From: Breoghania sp.
Lineage (GTDB): Bacteria; Pseudomonadota; Alphaproteobacteria; Rhizobiales; Stappiaceae
Direction: 5' to 3'
Assembly: GCF_963674635.1 (NCBI RefSeq)
Contig: NZ_OY771475.1
Coordinates: 3,688,501 to 3,752,500 of the forward strand
DNA length: 64,000 nt
Positions 46,268 through 54,760 of the stretch are shown here, in pieces (position 1 is the stretch's first letter; each line of letters starts with the position of its first letter). Made by a program: the position numbers and the translations under genes. The notes beneath the pieces are model-generated. The model was not told the DNA's origin. It ran no database searches and saw nothing but the letters and a program-made list of their open reading frames with translations.

Positions 46268-47005
46268 ATGCGCGCGCTTGTGCGCGGGCTTGTCGATTTT
46301 GTGCTGCCGCCTGTCTGTTTCGTGTGCGAGGCGCCGCTGAACGCCGCGCCGGGTCTGTGCATGACCTGCTGGTCGCGCCTTTCCTGGATCGAGCGGCCCT
46401 ATTGCGCGCGGCTCGGCACACCGCTCGCCTACGATCTTGGCGAAGACGCCCTGAGCGCGGAGGCGATCGCCGACCCGCCCCCCTTCGACCGTGCGCGTGC
46501 GGTCTGTTTGCATGACGAGGTTTCACGGGAACTTGTTCATGGCTTCAAATATCGCGACCGTCTTGAACTCGGTGCCGCGATGGCGCGGTGGATGGTGCGC
46601 GCCGGTGCCGAACTCGTGCGTGATGCGGATGTGATCGTTCCGGTGCCGCTGCATCGCAGGCGGCTGTGGCAACGCAGGTTCAACCAGGCTGCCGTTCTTG
46701 CGAATTCCATTGCTGCGGCGAGTGGAAAACCGGCGGAACTCCGCGCGCTCTTGCGCATCCGGGCGACGAGGCGCCAGGTTGGGCTTGAGCGCAAGAGCCG
46801 TCAGAGCAACGTGCGCGGGGCCTTTGCGGTGGAGCCTCAGGCGCAGCATGTCATCGCGAAGCGGCGGGTCTTGCTTGTCGATGACGTCTACACGACGGGG
46901 GCGACAGTAAAGGCGTGCACACGCGCTCTGCTGCGCGGTGGAGCCAGTCATGTCGACATCCTCACTTTCGCCCGGGTTGTTTCTCCCGCGTCCCTGACAA
47001 TATAA
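46268..47005 (+). CDS. comF: ComF family protein (phosphoribosyltransferase-like)
   Basis: A protein of about 245 residues. An N-terminal four-cysteine zinc site (VCFVCEAPL, LCMTCWSRL) is followed by a type I phosphoribosyltransferase domain with VPVPLHRRRLWQRRFNQAAV and the PRPP motif VLLVDDVYTTGATV. ComF proteins act in natural competence and in DNA-recombination contexts; the alphaproteobacterial role is unproven. The start is uncertain: the frame extends upstream to 46190 with a TTG at 46205. Confidence 0.9.
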   Translation: MRALVRGLVDFVLPPVCFVCEAPLNAAPGLCMTCWSRLSWIERPYCARLGTPLAYDLGEDALSAEAIADPPPFDRARAVCLHDEVSRELVHGFKYRDRLELGAAMARWMVRAGAELVRDADVIVPVPLHRRRLWQRRFNQAAVLANSIAAASGKPAELRALLRIRATRRQVGLERKSRQSNVRGAFAVEPQAQHVIAKRRVLLVDDVYTTGATVKACTRALLRGGASHVDILTFARVVSPASLTI

Positions 47006-47066
47006 GTCGCCTGATCCCGGATCCGGTCGCGCTGGCTGGATGCTCTTTGTTTCGGATGGACCTCGA

Positions 47067-47321
47067 ATGCCCAGTATCGTGATCTACACTCGCCAGATGT
47101 GTGGCTATTGCACGGCCGCCAAGCGCCTGCTCGACGCCAAGGGCGTCACCTATCAGGAATTCGATGCGACGGTGGAACCCGAGCGGCGCGCGGAAATGAT
47201 CAACCGCAGCGGGCGCTTCACCTTCCCGCAGATTTTCATTGGTGACACGCATGTGGGGGGCTGTGACGAGCTGCATGCCCTGGAGCAGGCCGGCAAGCTC
47301 GACGCGCTGCTCGCGGCCTGA
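47067..47321 (+). CDS. grxC: Glutaredoxin 3
   Basis: An 84-residue dithiol glutaredoxin. Active site CGYC in VIYTRQMCGYCTAAKRLLDA, the GSH-binding FTFPQIFIGDTHVGGCDEL with cis-Pro, and normal length for GrxC. It reduces disulfides and protein-glutathione mixed disulfides. It leads the grxC-nitrilase-DUF1178 cluster common in alphaproteobacteria. Confidence 0.96.
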   Translation: MPSIVIYTRQMCGYCTAAKRLLDAKGVTYQEFDATVEPERRAEMINRSGRFTFPQIFIGDTHVGGCDELHALEQAGKLDALLAA

Positions 47322-47474
47322 TAAACCGCCGATCCCGGCCATGGTTGGCGGGCCCCGTGCGGGCTTGGCGGACGGGCAGGAATTGGAAGGTTTAAGACTT
47401 CGCCGCTAGACTGCCTTGTGCGGTCCGGCGCTTGCGTTCAGGCGACGCGCGAAGGACAGCCTGGAGGGATTTCG

Positions 47475-48332
47475 ATGACTGCGTTCAAGGCGGCTTGCAT
47501 CCAGATGCGATCCGGTCGCGATGTCGAAGCGAATATCGCGACGGCAGAAAGGCTTGTGCGCGCGGCGGCGGGTGCGGGGGCGTCCTATGCGCTGACGCCG
47601 GAAATGACGAACCTTCTGGAACGCGACCGGGCGGCGCTTTTCACCAAGATCGCCTGTGAGGCCGATGATCCTGCGCTCAAGCGCCTTCGAGCGCTGGCGC
47701 GCGAACTTGGTATCTGGCTGCATATCGGGTCTCTGGCGATCCGTCTTGGCGAGGAAACCGTCGCCAATCGCGGATACCTGATCACGCCGAAAGGCGGGAT
47801 CACGGCGCGCTACGACAAGATCCACATGTTCGACGTGGATCTCGACAACGGCGAGAGCTGGCGGGAGTCGCGCACCTATCAGCCCGGTGAGATCAGCCCG
47901 GTTGTCGATCTTCCCTGGGCAAAGCTCGGCATGGCGATCTGTTACGATGTCCGCTTTCCGCAGATATTCCGCGGTCAGGCCAAGGCCGGCGCGCAGGTGC
48001 TGACGGTGCCCGCCGCCTTCACCCGGCAGACGGGACAGGCCCACTGGCATGTGCTGCTGCGTTCCCGCGCTATTGAAAACGGCGCCTACGTCATTGCCGC
48101 GGCGCAGGGCGGGCGGCACGAGGACGGGCGCGAGACCTTTGGCCATTCGCTGATCGTTGCGCCGTGGGGCGAGGTCATTGCCGAAGCCGATCACGATGAG
48201 CCGGGCTTCATATTGGCCGAGATAGATCCGGGCGAGGTCGAGAAGGCGCGCGCCCGCATTCCGGCAATCGCCAATGAACGTGCCTTCACCTTCGAGACTG
48301 TCGCGTCAGCACAGACGGAACCCCTGTCATGA
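47475..48332 (+). CDS. Carbon-nitrogen hydrolase (Nit1-like, probable deaminated-glutathione amidase)
   Basis: A 285-residue nitrilase-superfamily enzyme with the catalytic triad Glu (ALTPEMTNLL), Lys (ARYDKIHMFDVDL) and Cys (LGMAICYDVRFPQIFR). Bacterial and mammalian Nit1 proteins repair deaminated glutathione. The neighbouring grxC makes this glutathione-linked role attractive, though inferred. GGAGGGATTTCG precedes the ATG at 47475. Its stop overlaps the start of the DUF1178 gene in ATGA. Confidence 0.9.
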   Translation: MTAFKAACIQMRSGRDVEANIATAERLVRAAAGAGASYALTPEMTNLLERDRAALFTKIACEADDPALKRLRALARELGIWLHIGSLAIRLGEETVANRGYLITPKGGITARYDKIHMFDVDLDNGESWRESRTYQPGEISPVVDLPWAKLGMAICYDVRFPQIFRGQAKAGAQVLTVPAAFTRQTGQAHWHVLLRSRAIENGAYVIAAAQGGRHEDGRETFGHSLIVAPWGEVIAEADHDEPGFILAEIDPGEVEKARARIPAIANERAFTFETVASAQTEPLS

Positions 48333-48811
48333 TCCATTATTCGCTTCAATGTGCCGAGGGGCATGAATTCGAGGGCTGGTTCCGCAATGCCGGGGATTTC
48401 GACGCCCAGGCGCGCGATGGTCGTCTGACCTGCCCCGTATGTGGCGGGGGCGAGGTTTCGAAGGCCCTGATGGCCCCTGCCGTTTCCGGCACGCGCGATG
48501 AGCCGCGCACGGTGGAGGCTGCGGTCGAGGACGCCTCAGTCACACCGCGCGAACCGGCCGTTCCGGTCATGGCCATGCCCAATCCGCAACAGGCCCAGAT
48601 CGTGGATACAATGCGCAAGCTTCGCAAGCTCATCACGGAAAGCGCCGACAATGTCGGCAGCCGTTTCGCGACCGAAGCACGCGCAATGCACTATGGCGAG
48701 ATCGAACAGCGCTCCATCTATGGCGAGGCATCGCCGGAAGATGCGCGCGATCTCGTGGAGGAAGGAATCGAGATCCTTCCCCTGCCGGTTCTGCCCGAAG
48801 AAAAGAACTGA
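48329..48811 (+). CDS. DUF1178 family protein
   Basis: A 160-residue protein with the DUF1178 N-terminus: YSLQCAEGHEFEGWFRNAGD, then LTCPVCGGGEVSKALMAPAV, a zinc-ribbon-like Cys/His set. The conserved C-terminal end is FATEARAMHYGEIEQRSIYG. Function unknown; it always travels with the nitrilase in this lineage. The start overlaps the nitrilase stop by four bases (ATGA), so the two are coupled. Confidence 0.92.
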   Translation: MIHYSLQCAEGHEFEGWFRNAGDFDAQARDGRLTCPVCGGGEVSKALMAPAVSGTRDEPRTVEAAVEDASVTPREPAVPVMAMPNPQQAQIVDTMRKLRKLITESADNVGSRFATEARAMHYGEIEQRSIYGEASPEDARDLVEEGIEILPLPVLPEEKN

Positions 48812-48866
48812 CGGCGCACGAAAACTGGCCCGTTCCGGCCCGAGCCTGCGTCGGAACCTGCTCCGG

Positions 48867-49319
48867 TCAATCCGCCTTTGCCGGCGGTTTCATCACCTTG
48901 TCGAGCGCAACTTCGGCGCTGCTGGCCGCTTCGCCGGACGTCTCCGCGATCTGCATTCCGTTCTCGCAACACTGCGCCATGATCTCGCGTAGTTTGTCGC
49001 CGTTGGTTTCCGCACAGGCATTGTAGTCGGCGACGGTCTTTTCCCAGAACGCACTCATCACATGAAAGACCTCGACAGGATCGCGGGCTTCCGACAGGGA
49101 TTTGGCGCATTCGAAATCGGAGTGCAGTCGGCCTCGAATGAAACTCAAATGGTCTTCGAAAAGGGTTTCGCTCTTGTCGAGCAACTCAACTTGAGCCTTG
49201 CTGATCTGGTCGAAGATCCGGCTGCCGAAAAAATCCGCCTTCTCCATCCATTCAGGATCGAGCCACGGGAATGCGATGACAGAGGGGTCCTTGGCAGGCG
49301 CTTTTGTCTGACGCGGCAT
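48867..49319 (-). CDS. Phasin family protein
   Basis: A 150-residue amphipathic helical protein resembling phasins, which coat PHA granules. It is mostly helical with few aromatic residues in a pattern like LFEDHLSFIRGRLHSDFECA and DPVEVFHVMSAFWEKTV. The second block (a P-x-E-V/L-x-x-x-x-x-x-F-W) is typical of Phasin_2. The gene is divergent from phaC, which supports the assignment. GGGAGAAG precedes the ATG. Confidence 0.82.
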   Translation of the reverse strand: MPRQTKAPAKDPSVIAFPWLDPEWMEKADFFGSRIFDQISKAQVELLDKSETLFEDHLSFIRGRLHSDFECAKSLSEARDPVEVFHVMSAFWEKTVADYNACAETNGDKLREIMAQCCENGMQIAETSGEAASSAEVALDKVMKPPAKAD

Positions 49320-49710
49320 GTCGCTTCTCCCTTTGTTCCAACCCGCCGGGGGCGGTAAGACATCCCGCCAGCGGCTCTCCCAGCCATGCGTATCTTACGT
49401 TAGGTAAAGTTTCGGCGCGATAGCGAATTTTGTGCAGGTGCAAATAAACCAGTGCGGTGCAATGTCGCAGGTCTATTCTGTGCCTGCTTTTTCGGCTTGA
49501 GGACTTCCTCTGCGGAAGGCACGTTTGGTCCGGCTGACGTCGTGCCGCCTCCCATCGACGGGCGCCTGTGGCAGGGGCATTCCGTCTGGAACCTGTCCCG
49601 GTGGCCGCCGCTTCGCCTTGAGCCCAGACCCTCAAGCCCGCGCCGATGCGGGCCCCGATACAGTTCTTCAAGCCCACGCTCGGCGCGGGTGCAAACAAAG
49701 CGAGCCGCCT
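49320..49710. other. Divergent control region between the phasin and phaC genes
   Basis: About 390 bases with no gene. It contains two PhaR-like boxes near its left centre. The frame of phaC is open far upstream, so the phaC start cannot be set from this region alone. Confidence 0.5.
49433..49461. promoter_or_regulatory. Two PhaR-like operator boxes
   Basis: TGCAGGTGCA (TGC-N4-GCA, 49433-49442) and TGCGGTGCA (TGC-N3-GCA, 49453-49461) begin 20 bp apart, two helical turns. They match the core of the CTGC-N3/4-GCAG sites bound by PhaR/AniA regulators of PHA genes. They lie in the gap between phasin and phaC. Confidence 0.5.
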
Positions 49711-51645
49711 ATGCGATCCCCGAAAATGACCAAGGCATTCCGTTCCAACCGTGCAAGCGGTTCGCACCGGGCCGCGTCAACCAAAGCGGCCGCGTCCAAG
49801 GCACCGGCGGGCCGTTTGGGTGCGGTCGATGACATTATCCGCACAGAGGAAGCGGGGCCGATAGAGGAGGGGCCGCGCGCGCTCGCCAGTGAAGCGGCTC
49901 ATGCCGCCGATCCCTCCCAATCGGCGCATGCCTTGTCGGAATTCATGGACCGTGCGGCGCGCTCGACGCTCGCGCATCTCACCGGCGGGCTTTCGCCGAG
50001 CGCGTTGGCGCTGGCCTATACCGACTGGCTGACCCATCTGATCTCGACCCCGGGGCACCAGATGCGCCTTGGCAACAAGGCCTGGCATGAGGGCGTGGAC
50101 TTTTCGAAATATCTGGCCGCCTGTCTGGCCGGGGGGCAGCCGGAGCCCTGCATCGCGCCCCTGCCGCAGGATCATCGCTTTACCGATCCGGCCTGGCAGA
50201 CCTTTCCCTTCAACATCCTGCATCAGGGGTTCCTGATCAACCAGAGCCTCTGGCACGAGGCGGTCACGGGGGTGCGCGGGGTCTCGCCGCATCATGAGCG
50301 CCTGATCGATTTCATGACCCGGCAGATGCTCGATGTCTTCTCGCCCTCCAACAATCCTCTCACCAATCCGGAAGTGCTTGCGCGAACGCGCCAAGAGGGA
50401 GGCATGAACCTCTTGCGCGGCTTCCAGAACTTTATGGAAGACATGAAGCGGATTGCCAACGAGAAGCCGCCGGTCGGAGCGGAGGCGTTCAAGGTCGGCG
50501 AAAACCTGGCGGTCACGCCGGGCAAGGTCGTTTTTCGCAACTCCCTTATCGAACTGATCCAGTACACACCGACCACCGAGACCGTGCAGCGCGAGCCGCT
50601 GCTGATCGTGCCCGCCTGGATCATGAAATATTACATTCTCGATCTGTCGCAGACGAACTCGCTGGTGCGCTACCTCGTTTCGCAAGGGCACACGGTCTTC
50701 ATGATCTCGTGGAAGAACCCTGGCGAGGAAGATCGCGACGTCTCGCTCGATGATTATCGCCGGCTCGGCGTGATGGCGGCGCTCGATGCGGTCTCGGCGA
50801 TTGTGCCGGGAGAAAAGATCCATACCGCCGGCTACTGTCTGGGGGGGACGCTTCTCGCCATCGCGGCGGCCGCCATGGGGCGTTTCGGGGATGACCGGCT
50901 TGCCACCGTCAGCCTGTTCGCCGCGCAGACCGATTTCACCGAAGCGGGCGAGCTGACGCTTTTCATCGATGAAAGCCAGGTGTCCTATCTGGAAGACATG
51001 ATGTGGGAGCAGGGATATCTGGATTCCACGCAGATGGCGGGGGCCTTCCAGCTTCTGCGGTCCCATGATCTGATCTGGTCGCGCAACGTGCACAATTACA
51101 TGCTGGGCGAGCGTGCGCCTGTCTTCGATCTGCTGGCCTGGAACGCGGATGCCACGCGGATGCCATATCTCATGCATTCGCAGTATCTGCGCCAGCTCTT
51201 CCTCCAAAACGAGTTTGCCAAGGGTCTCTACAAGGTGGAGGGAGAACCGGTCGCGCCGGAGGAAATCAAGGTGCCGATCTTTGCCGTGGGGACCGAAAGC
51301 GATCATGTCGCGCCCTGGCGTTCGGTGCACAAGATCACCTATCTGGCGGACACGCCGGTCACCTTCATTCTCGCCAATGGCGGTCACAATGCGGGCATCG
51401 TGTCCGAACCCGGCCACAAGCACCGGCATTACCGGATGCTCGCACAGGACGGGCACAACGGGTTCCACGATCCCGAAGGCTGGCTGGAGAGGGCCGTGGA
51501 TCACGAGGGGTCTTGGTGGATTGCCTGGTCCGACTGGCTGAAGGCGCATTCCCAGGGCGCGACGACCCCGCCCTCCATGGGGGCACCGAAGGCAGGCTAT
51601 GCGCCGATCATGGATGCGCCGGGAGACTATGTGCTGAAGGCGTGA
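49711..51645 (+). CDS. phaC: Poly-3-hydroxyalkanoate (PHB) synthase, PhaC with PHBC N-terminal domain
   Basis: A synthase of about 644 residues that polymerises hydroxyacyl-CoA at the granule surface. Residues 88-130 match the PHBC_N domain (TGGLSPSALALAYTDWLTHL). The poly-hydroxybutyrate polymerase core follows with the lipase-like box GYCLGG, in which the nucleophile is Cys (near 375). The catalytic Asp/His region is AVGTESDHVAPWRSV and GGHNAGI. The start is uncertain (49711 or 49726), since neither has a strong ribosome-binding site. Divergent from a phasin and downstream of PhaR-like boxes. Confidence 0.93.
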   Translation: MRSPKMTKAFRSNRASGSHRAASTKAAASKAPAGRLGAVDDIIRTEEAGPIEEGPRALASEAAHAADPSQSAHALSEFMDRAARSTLAHLTGGLSPSALALAYTDWLTHLISTPGHQMRLGNKAWHEGVDFSKYLAACLAGGQPEPCIAPLPQDHRFTDPAWQTFPFNILHQGFLINQSLWHEAVTGVRGVSPHHERLIDFMTRQMLDVFSPSNNPLTNPEVLARTRQEGGMNLLRGFQNFMEDMKRIANEKPPVGAEAFKVGENLAVTPGKVVFRNSLIELIQYTPTTETVQREPLLIVPAWIMKYYILDLSQTNSLVRYLVSQGHTVFMISWKNPGEEDRDVSLDDYRRLGVMAALDAVSAIVPGEKIHTAGYCLGGTLLAIAAAAMGRFGDDRLATVSLFAAQTDFTEAGELTLFIDESQVSYLEDMMWEQGYLDSTQMAGAFQLLRSHDLIWSRNVHNYMLGERAPVFDLLAWNADATRMPYLMHSQYLRQLFLQNEFAKGLYKVEGEPVAPEEIKVPIFAVGTESDHVAPWRSVHKITYLADTPVTFILANGGHNAGIVSEPGHKHRHYRMLAQDGHNGFHDPEGWLERAVDHEGSWWIAWSDWLKAHSQGATTPPSMGAPKAGYAPIMDAPGDYVLKA

Positions 51646-51676
51646 GGCGGTGTGAGGCCGTGAGGCGGGGCAGGCG

Positions 51677-52366
51677 TCAGCAGGTGATCCAGTCCTTGAG
51701 GATGCGGATCACGTCTGTGGGCTGTTCCAGTGTGGAGAGATGACCGCAACCGGGCAGGCATTCGAAGCGGCTGGCCGGGATGCCTTCATGGATCTCGCGC
51801 ACGACCTCCACCGGCATCAGCTGATCCTGCTCGCCCGCCAACACCAGCGTCGGGCAGGTGATCGCGGCGAGGTTCGGGCGCTGGTCGATGCGCGCGATGA
51901 TGGCGCGCTGCTGGCGGATAAAGGCCTGCGGGCCGGTCTCGTGCGCCATTTCCTCCACCGTCTCGCGGAGCGTCTCGTCCCCGGTCCGCGCAGGCGCGAC
52001 GAATTTGGGAAAGAGCGCAGGCGCGACGCGGTCGAACTTCCCGTCATTGGCAAGCGCGATCAGCCGTTCGCGGTGCTCCGTCTGTTCGGGGGTGTCGGGA
52101 CGTGCGAGCGTGTTCAGAAGGGCAAGCCGGGAAATGCGGCCCGGTGCCTGTCGGACCAGTTCCAGCGCGATGTAGCCGCCCATTGACAGCCCCACGACGG
52201 AAAAGCGTTCGGGGGCTGCCGCGAGGATCGCTTGCGCGATCGCGGCGATGGACTCATGGCTGCGGTGATCGGCGACCATCACCGGATGATCGGAAAAGGC
52301 ACCGAGCTGCGGTGCGAAGAGGATTTCCGTGCACAGAAGGCCCGGAATGAAAACGATCGGCTCCAT
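51677..52366 (-). CDS. Alpha/beta hydrolase
   Basis: A 229-residue hydrolase. The first strand and oxyanion are IVFIPGLLCTEILFAPQL, the nucleophile elbow is VVGLSMGGYIALEL (Ser near 86), the acid is in LVLAGEQDQLMPV and the histidine in PGCGHLSTLEQP. The pattern is typical of uncharacterised rhizobial esterase/lactonase-like hydrolases. GGGAGGAG precedes the ATG at 52366. It lies downstream of ubiG on the same strand, 40 bases after that gene's stop. Confidence 0.87.
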   Translation of the reverse strand: MEPIVFIPGLLCTEILFAPQLGAFSDHPVMVADHRSHESIAAIAQAILAAAPERFSVVGLSMGGYIALELVRQAPGRISRLALLNTLARPDTPEQTEHRERLIALANDGKFDRVAPALFPKFVAPARTGDETLRETVEEMAHETGPQAFIRQQRAIIARIDQRPNLAAITCPTLVLAGEQDQLMPVEVVREIHEGIPASRFECLPGCGHLSTLEQPTDVIRILKDWITC

Positions 52367-52406
52367 GGGCTCCTCCCAAGCGCGGCGATGATCTGGCACA
52401 AGCCCC

Positions 52407-53147
52407 TTATTTGGGGCGGGTGAACAGCATCATGTAGTTGACGTCCATATCCCGTGAGCGGCCCCAGCGGTCGAACAGCGGATTGTAGGTGACGCCGCAC
52501 TTGTCGATGAGGGTCATGCCGGCCTTGGTCAGCGGACCCTCGATCTCGGGCGGGCGGACCAGCTTTTCATAGTTGTGGGTTCCCGGCGGGAGCCAGCGCA
52601 GTACCCGCTCGGCCGTCACGATCGCCAGTGCATAGGCTTTCAGGGTGCGGTTGATGGTCGCGAGGAACATCAATCCACCCGGCTTCACCATCTTTGCGCA
52701 GGCCTCCAGATAGGCCGGAACGTCGGCGACGTGCTCCACCACCTCCATGTTGAAGATGACGTCGAACAGCTCTCCGTCCGCCGCCAGTTCTTCCGCGGTC
52801 GCGGCGCGGTAGTCGATGTCCAGGCCGGTGCGTTCCGCGTGAAGGCGCGCCACCTCGATGTTCACGGGCGAGGGGTCAACGCCGACCATGGCCGCGCCAA
52901 GCCTGCTCATCGGTTCGGAAAGCAGGCCGCCACCGCAGCCGATGTCCAGGCATCTCAGGCCCTTGAATGCCTGTGTGTCCGTGGGCTTGCGGCCATAATG
53001 CGCGCTCACGTGCTCCTTGATGTAACCAAGGCGCACGGGGCTGAACTTGTGGAGGGGGCGGAACTTCCCCGTCGGGTCCCACCAGTCGTCGGCCATGGCC
53101 GAAAAGCGGGCGACTTCGGCATCGTCCACGGTGGTCTTCGTCGTCAT
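52407..53147 (-). CDS. ubiG: Ubiquinone biosynthesis O-methyltransferase UbiG
   Basis: A 246-residue SAM-dependent enzyme that carries out both O-methylations in ubiquinone synthesis. It begins DDAEVARFSAMADDWWDPTG, with the SAM site LRCLDIGCGGGLLSEPMSRL, then GVDPSPVNIEVARLHA and EVVEHVADVPAYLEACAKMV; the end FTRPK-like LFTRPK is usual. GGAGAGG precedes ATG 53147; the frame runs on upstream only through the untranslated leader. It is divergent from lysC. Confidence 0.96.
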   Translation of the reverse strand: MTTKTTVDDAEVARFSAMADDWWDPTGKFRPLHKFSPVRLGYIKEHVSAHYGRKPTDTQAFKGLRCLDIGCGGGLLSEPMSRLGAAMVGVDPSPVNIEVARLHAERTGLDIDYRAATAEELAADGELFDVIFNMEVVEHVADVPAYLEACAKMVKPGGLMFLATINRTLKAYALAIVTAERVLRWLPPGTHNYEKLVRPPEIEGPLTKAGMTLIDKCGVTYNPLFDRWGRSRDMDVNYMMLFTRPK

Positions 53148-53401
53148 TGGCGAACCTCTCCTCGTCCAGCCTGCGGCGTTGGGTCCATGTTCGTCGGCTT
53201 TCGGCGATGTCTTGTCAAGACGGCGCGGGACGGCGGGGGGCTTGCCGAGGGTATCCATGGGGGAAAGGTTGCAGCTCCCGTTTGTCCGGTTGCAGGTCCC
53301 CCGGCTTCTATGTATGGATACGCGCCGACCAACGCCGTCATCTTGAACGGATCTTTCGCGCAAGCTGGCGGCATGACCTATTGTTCCAGAATTCGATCCC
53401 G

Positions 53402-54651
53402 ATGGCCCGACTGGTTATGAAATTCGGCGGCACCTCAGTCGCCAATCTCGAACGCATCCGCAACGTGGCGCGCCACGTGAAACGCGAAGTCGAAGCGGGC
53501 AATCAGGTGGCCGTCGTGGTCTCCGCTATGGCGGGCAAGACGAACGAACTGGTCGCCTTGTGCCGCGAAGCCTCCACCTTGCACGACGCGCGTGAATACG
53601 ACGCCATCGTTTCGTCCGGCGAGCAGGTCTCTGCCGGGCTGCTGGCGATTGTGCTTCAGGCGATGGGCGTGGATGCGCGATCTTGGCTCGGCTGGCAGAT
53701 CGCCATGCACACCGACGCCGCGCATGGCGCCGCCCGCATCACCGATATCGACGGCGACAAGCTGATCGAACGGCTGGAAATGGGGCAGGTCGCGGTGGTG
53801 GCCGGTTTCCAGGGGCTGTCGCCGGACAACCGGATTTCCACGCTGGGTCGCGGCGGCTCCGACACGAGCGCGGTGGCGGTGGCGGCTGCGATCAAGGCGG
53901 ATCGCTGCGATATCTATACCGACGTCGATGGCGTCTACACGACCGACCCGCGCATCGTGCCGCGCGCCCGTCGCCTCGACCGCATTTCGTTTGAGGAAAT
54001 GCTGGAGATGGCGTCGCTGGGTGCGAAGGTGCTGCAGGTACGCTCGGTTGAAATGGCCATGGTGCATGGCGTGCGCACATTCGTGCGCTCTTCTTTCGAT
54101 GACCCGGACGCGCCGCAGATCGGCGTCGACAATCTGCCGCCGGGCACTCTCATTTGCGACGAGGACGAGATCGTGGAACAGCAAGTCGTCACAGGCATCG
54201 CCTTTTCCAAGGACGAAGCGCAGATTTCCATTCGCAACGTGCCGGACAAGCCGGGCGTCGCAGCATCTGTCTTCGGCCCGCTGTCCGACAGCAATATCAA
54301 TGTGGACATGATCGTCCAGAACATCTCGCCCGATGGCTCCACGACGGATATCACCTTCACGGTGCCGCGGGCCGATTACGACCGCGCCATGAAGGTGCTC
54401 GAAGACCAGCGCGCAGACCTGCAGTTCGGACTGCTCGAAGGCGCGACCGATGTCGTGAAAGTGTCGGTGATCGGCATGGGCATGCGCAGCCATGCGGGTG
54501 TCGCGTCGCAGTGTTTCCGCAGCCTTGCGGAAAAGGGATCAACATCCGGGCCATCACGACCTCAGAGATCAAGATTTCCGTGCTGATCGATTCTGCCTAC
54601 ACCGAGCTTGCGGTTCGCACTTTGCATTCGCTATACGGGCTCGACGGCTAG
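53402..54651 (+). CDS. lysC: Aspartate kinase LysC, with an apparent 1-nt frameshift near the 3' end
   Basis: The first enzyme of lysine, threonine and methionine synthesis. KFGGTSV opens the kinase domain (residues 7-13), followed by SSGEQVSAGLL, LGRGGSDTSAVAVAAAIKAD and DIYTDVDGVYTTDP. Two ACT domains follow from about residue 265. The frame from 53402 ends at 54586 (394 residues) with a nonsense tail after LAEKG. In the next frame the expected ending is found: GINIRAITTSEIKISVLID, then a YTELAVRTLHSLYGLDG end with the stop at 54649-54651. One base is missing between 54537 and 54538 (GG-ATC after AAAAG). Either a sequencing error in a homopolymer or a real mutation of the second ACT domain. 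Confidence 0.9.
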
Positions 54652-54760
54652 TCGGGCATCGCACAAGCCATCAGGCTTGATGCCGAATCGAATCCTGTCG
54701 GTATACTCTTGATCCGGCAGGCTTCGGGTTGCCGAACCGAAACAGGGGAGAAGGCGGAGG

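Noticed and set aside
49777..51549. Open frame opposite phaC
   Set aside because: Antisense shadow; PhaC motifs are on the plus strand.
53148..53401. A lysine riboswitch or attenuator upstream of lysC
   Set aside because: The 254-base divergent gap shows no L-box-like structure or terminator/antiterminator pair, and such elements are not known for lysC in this lineage.
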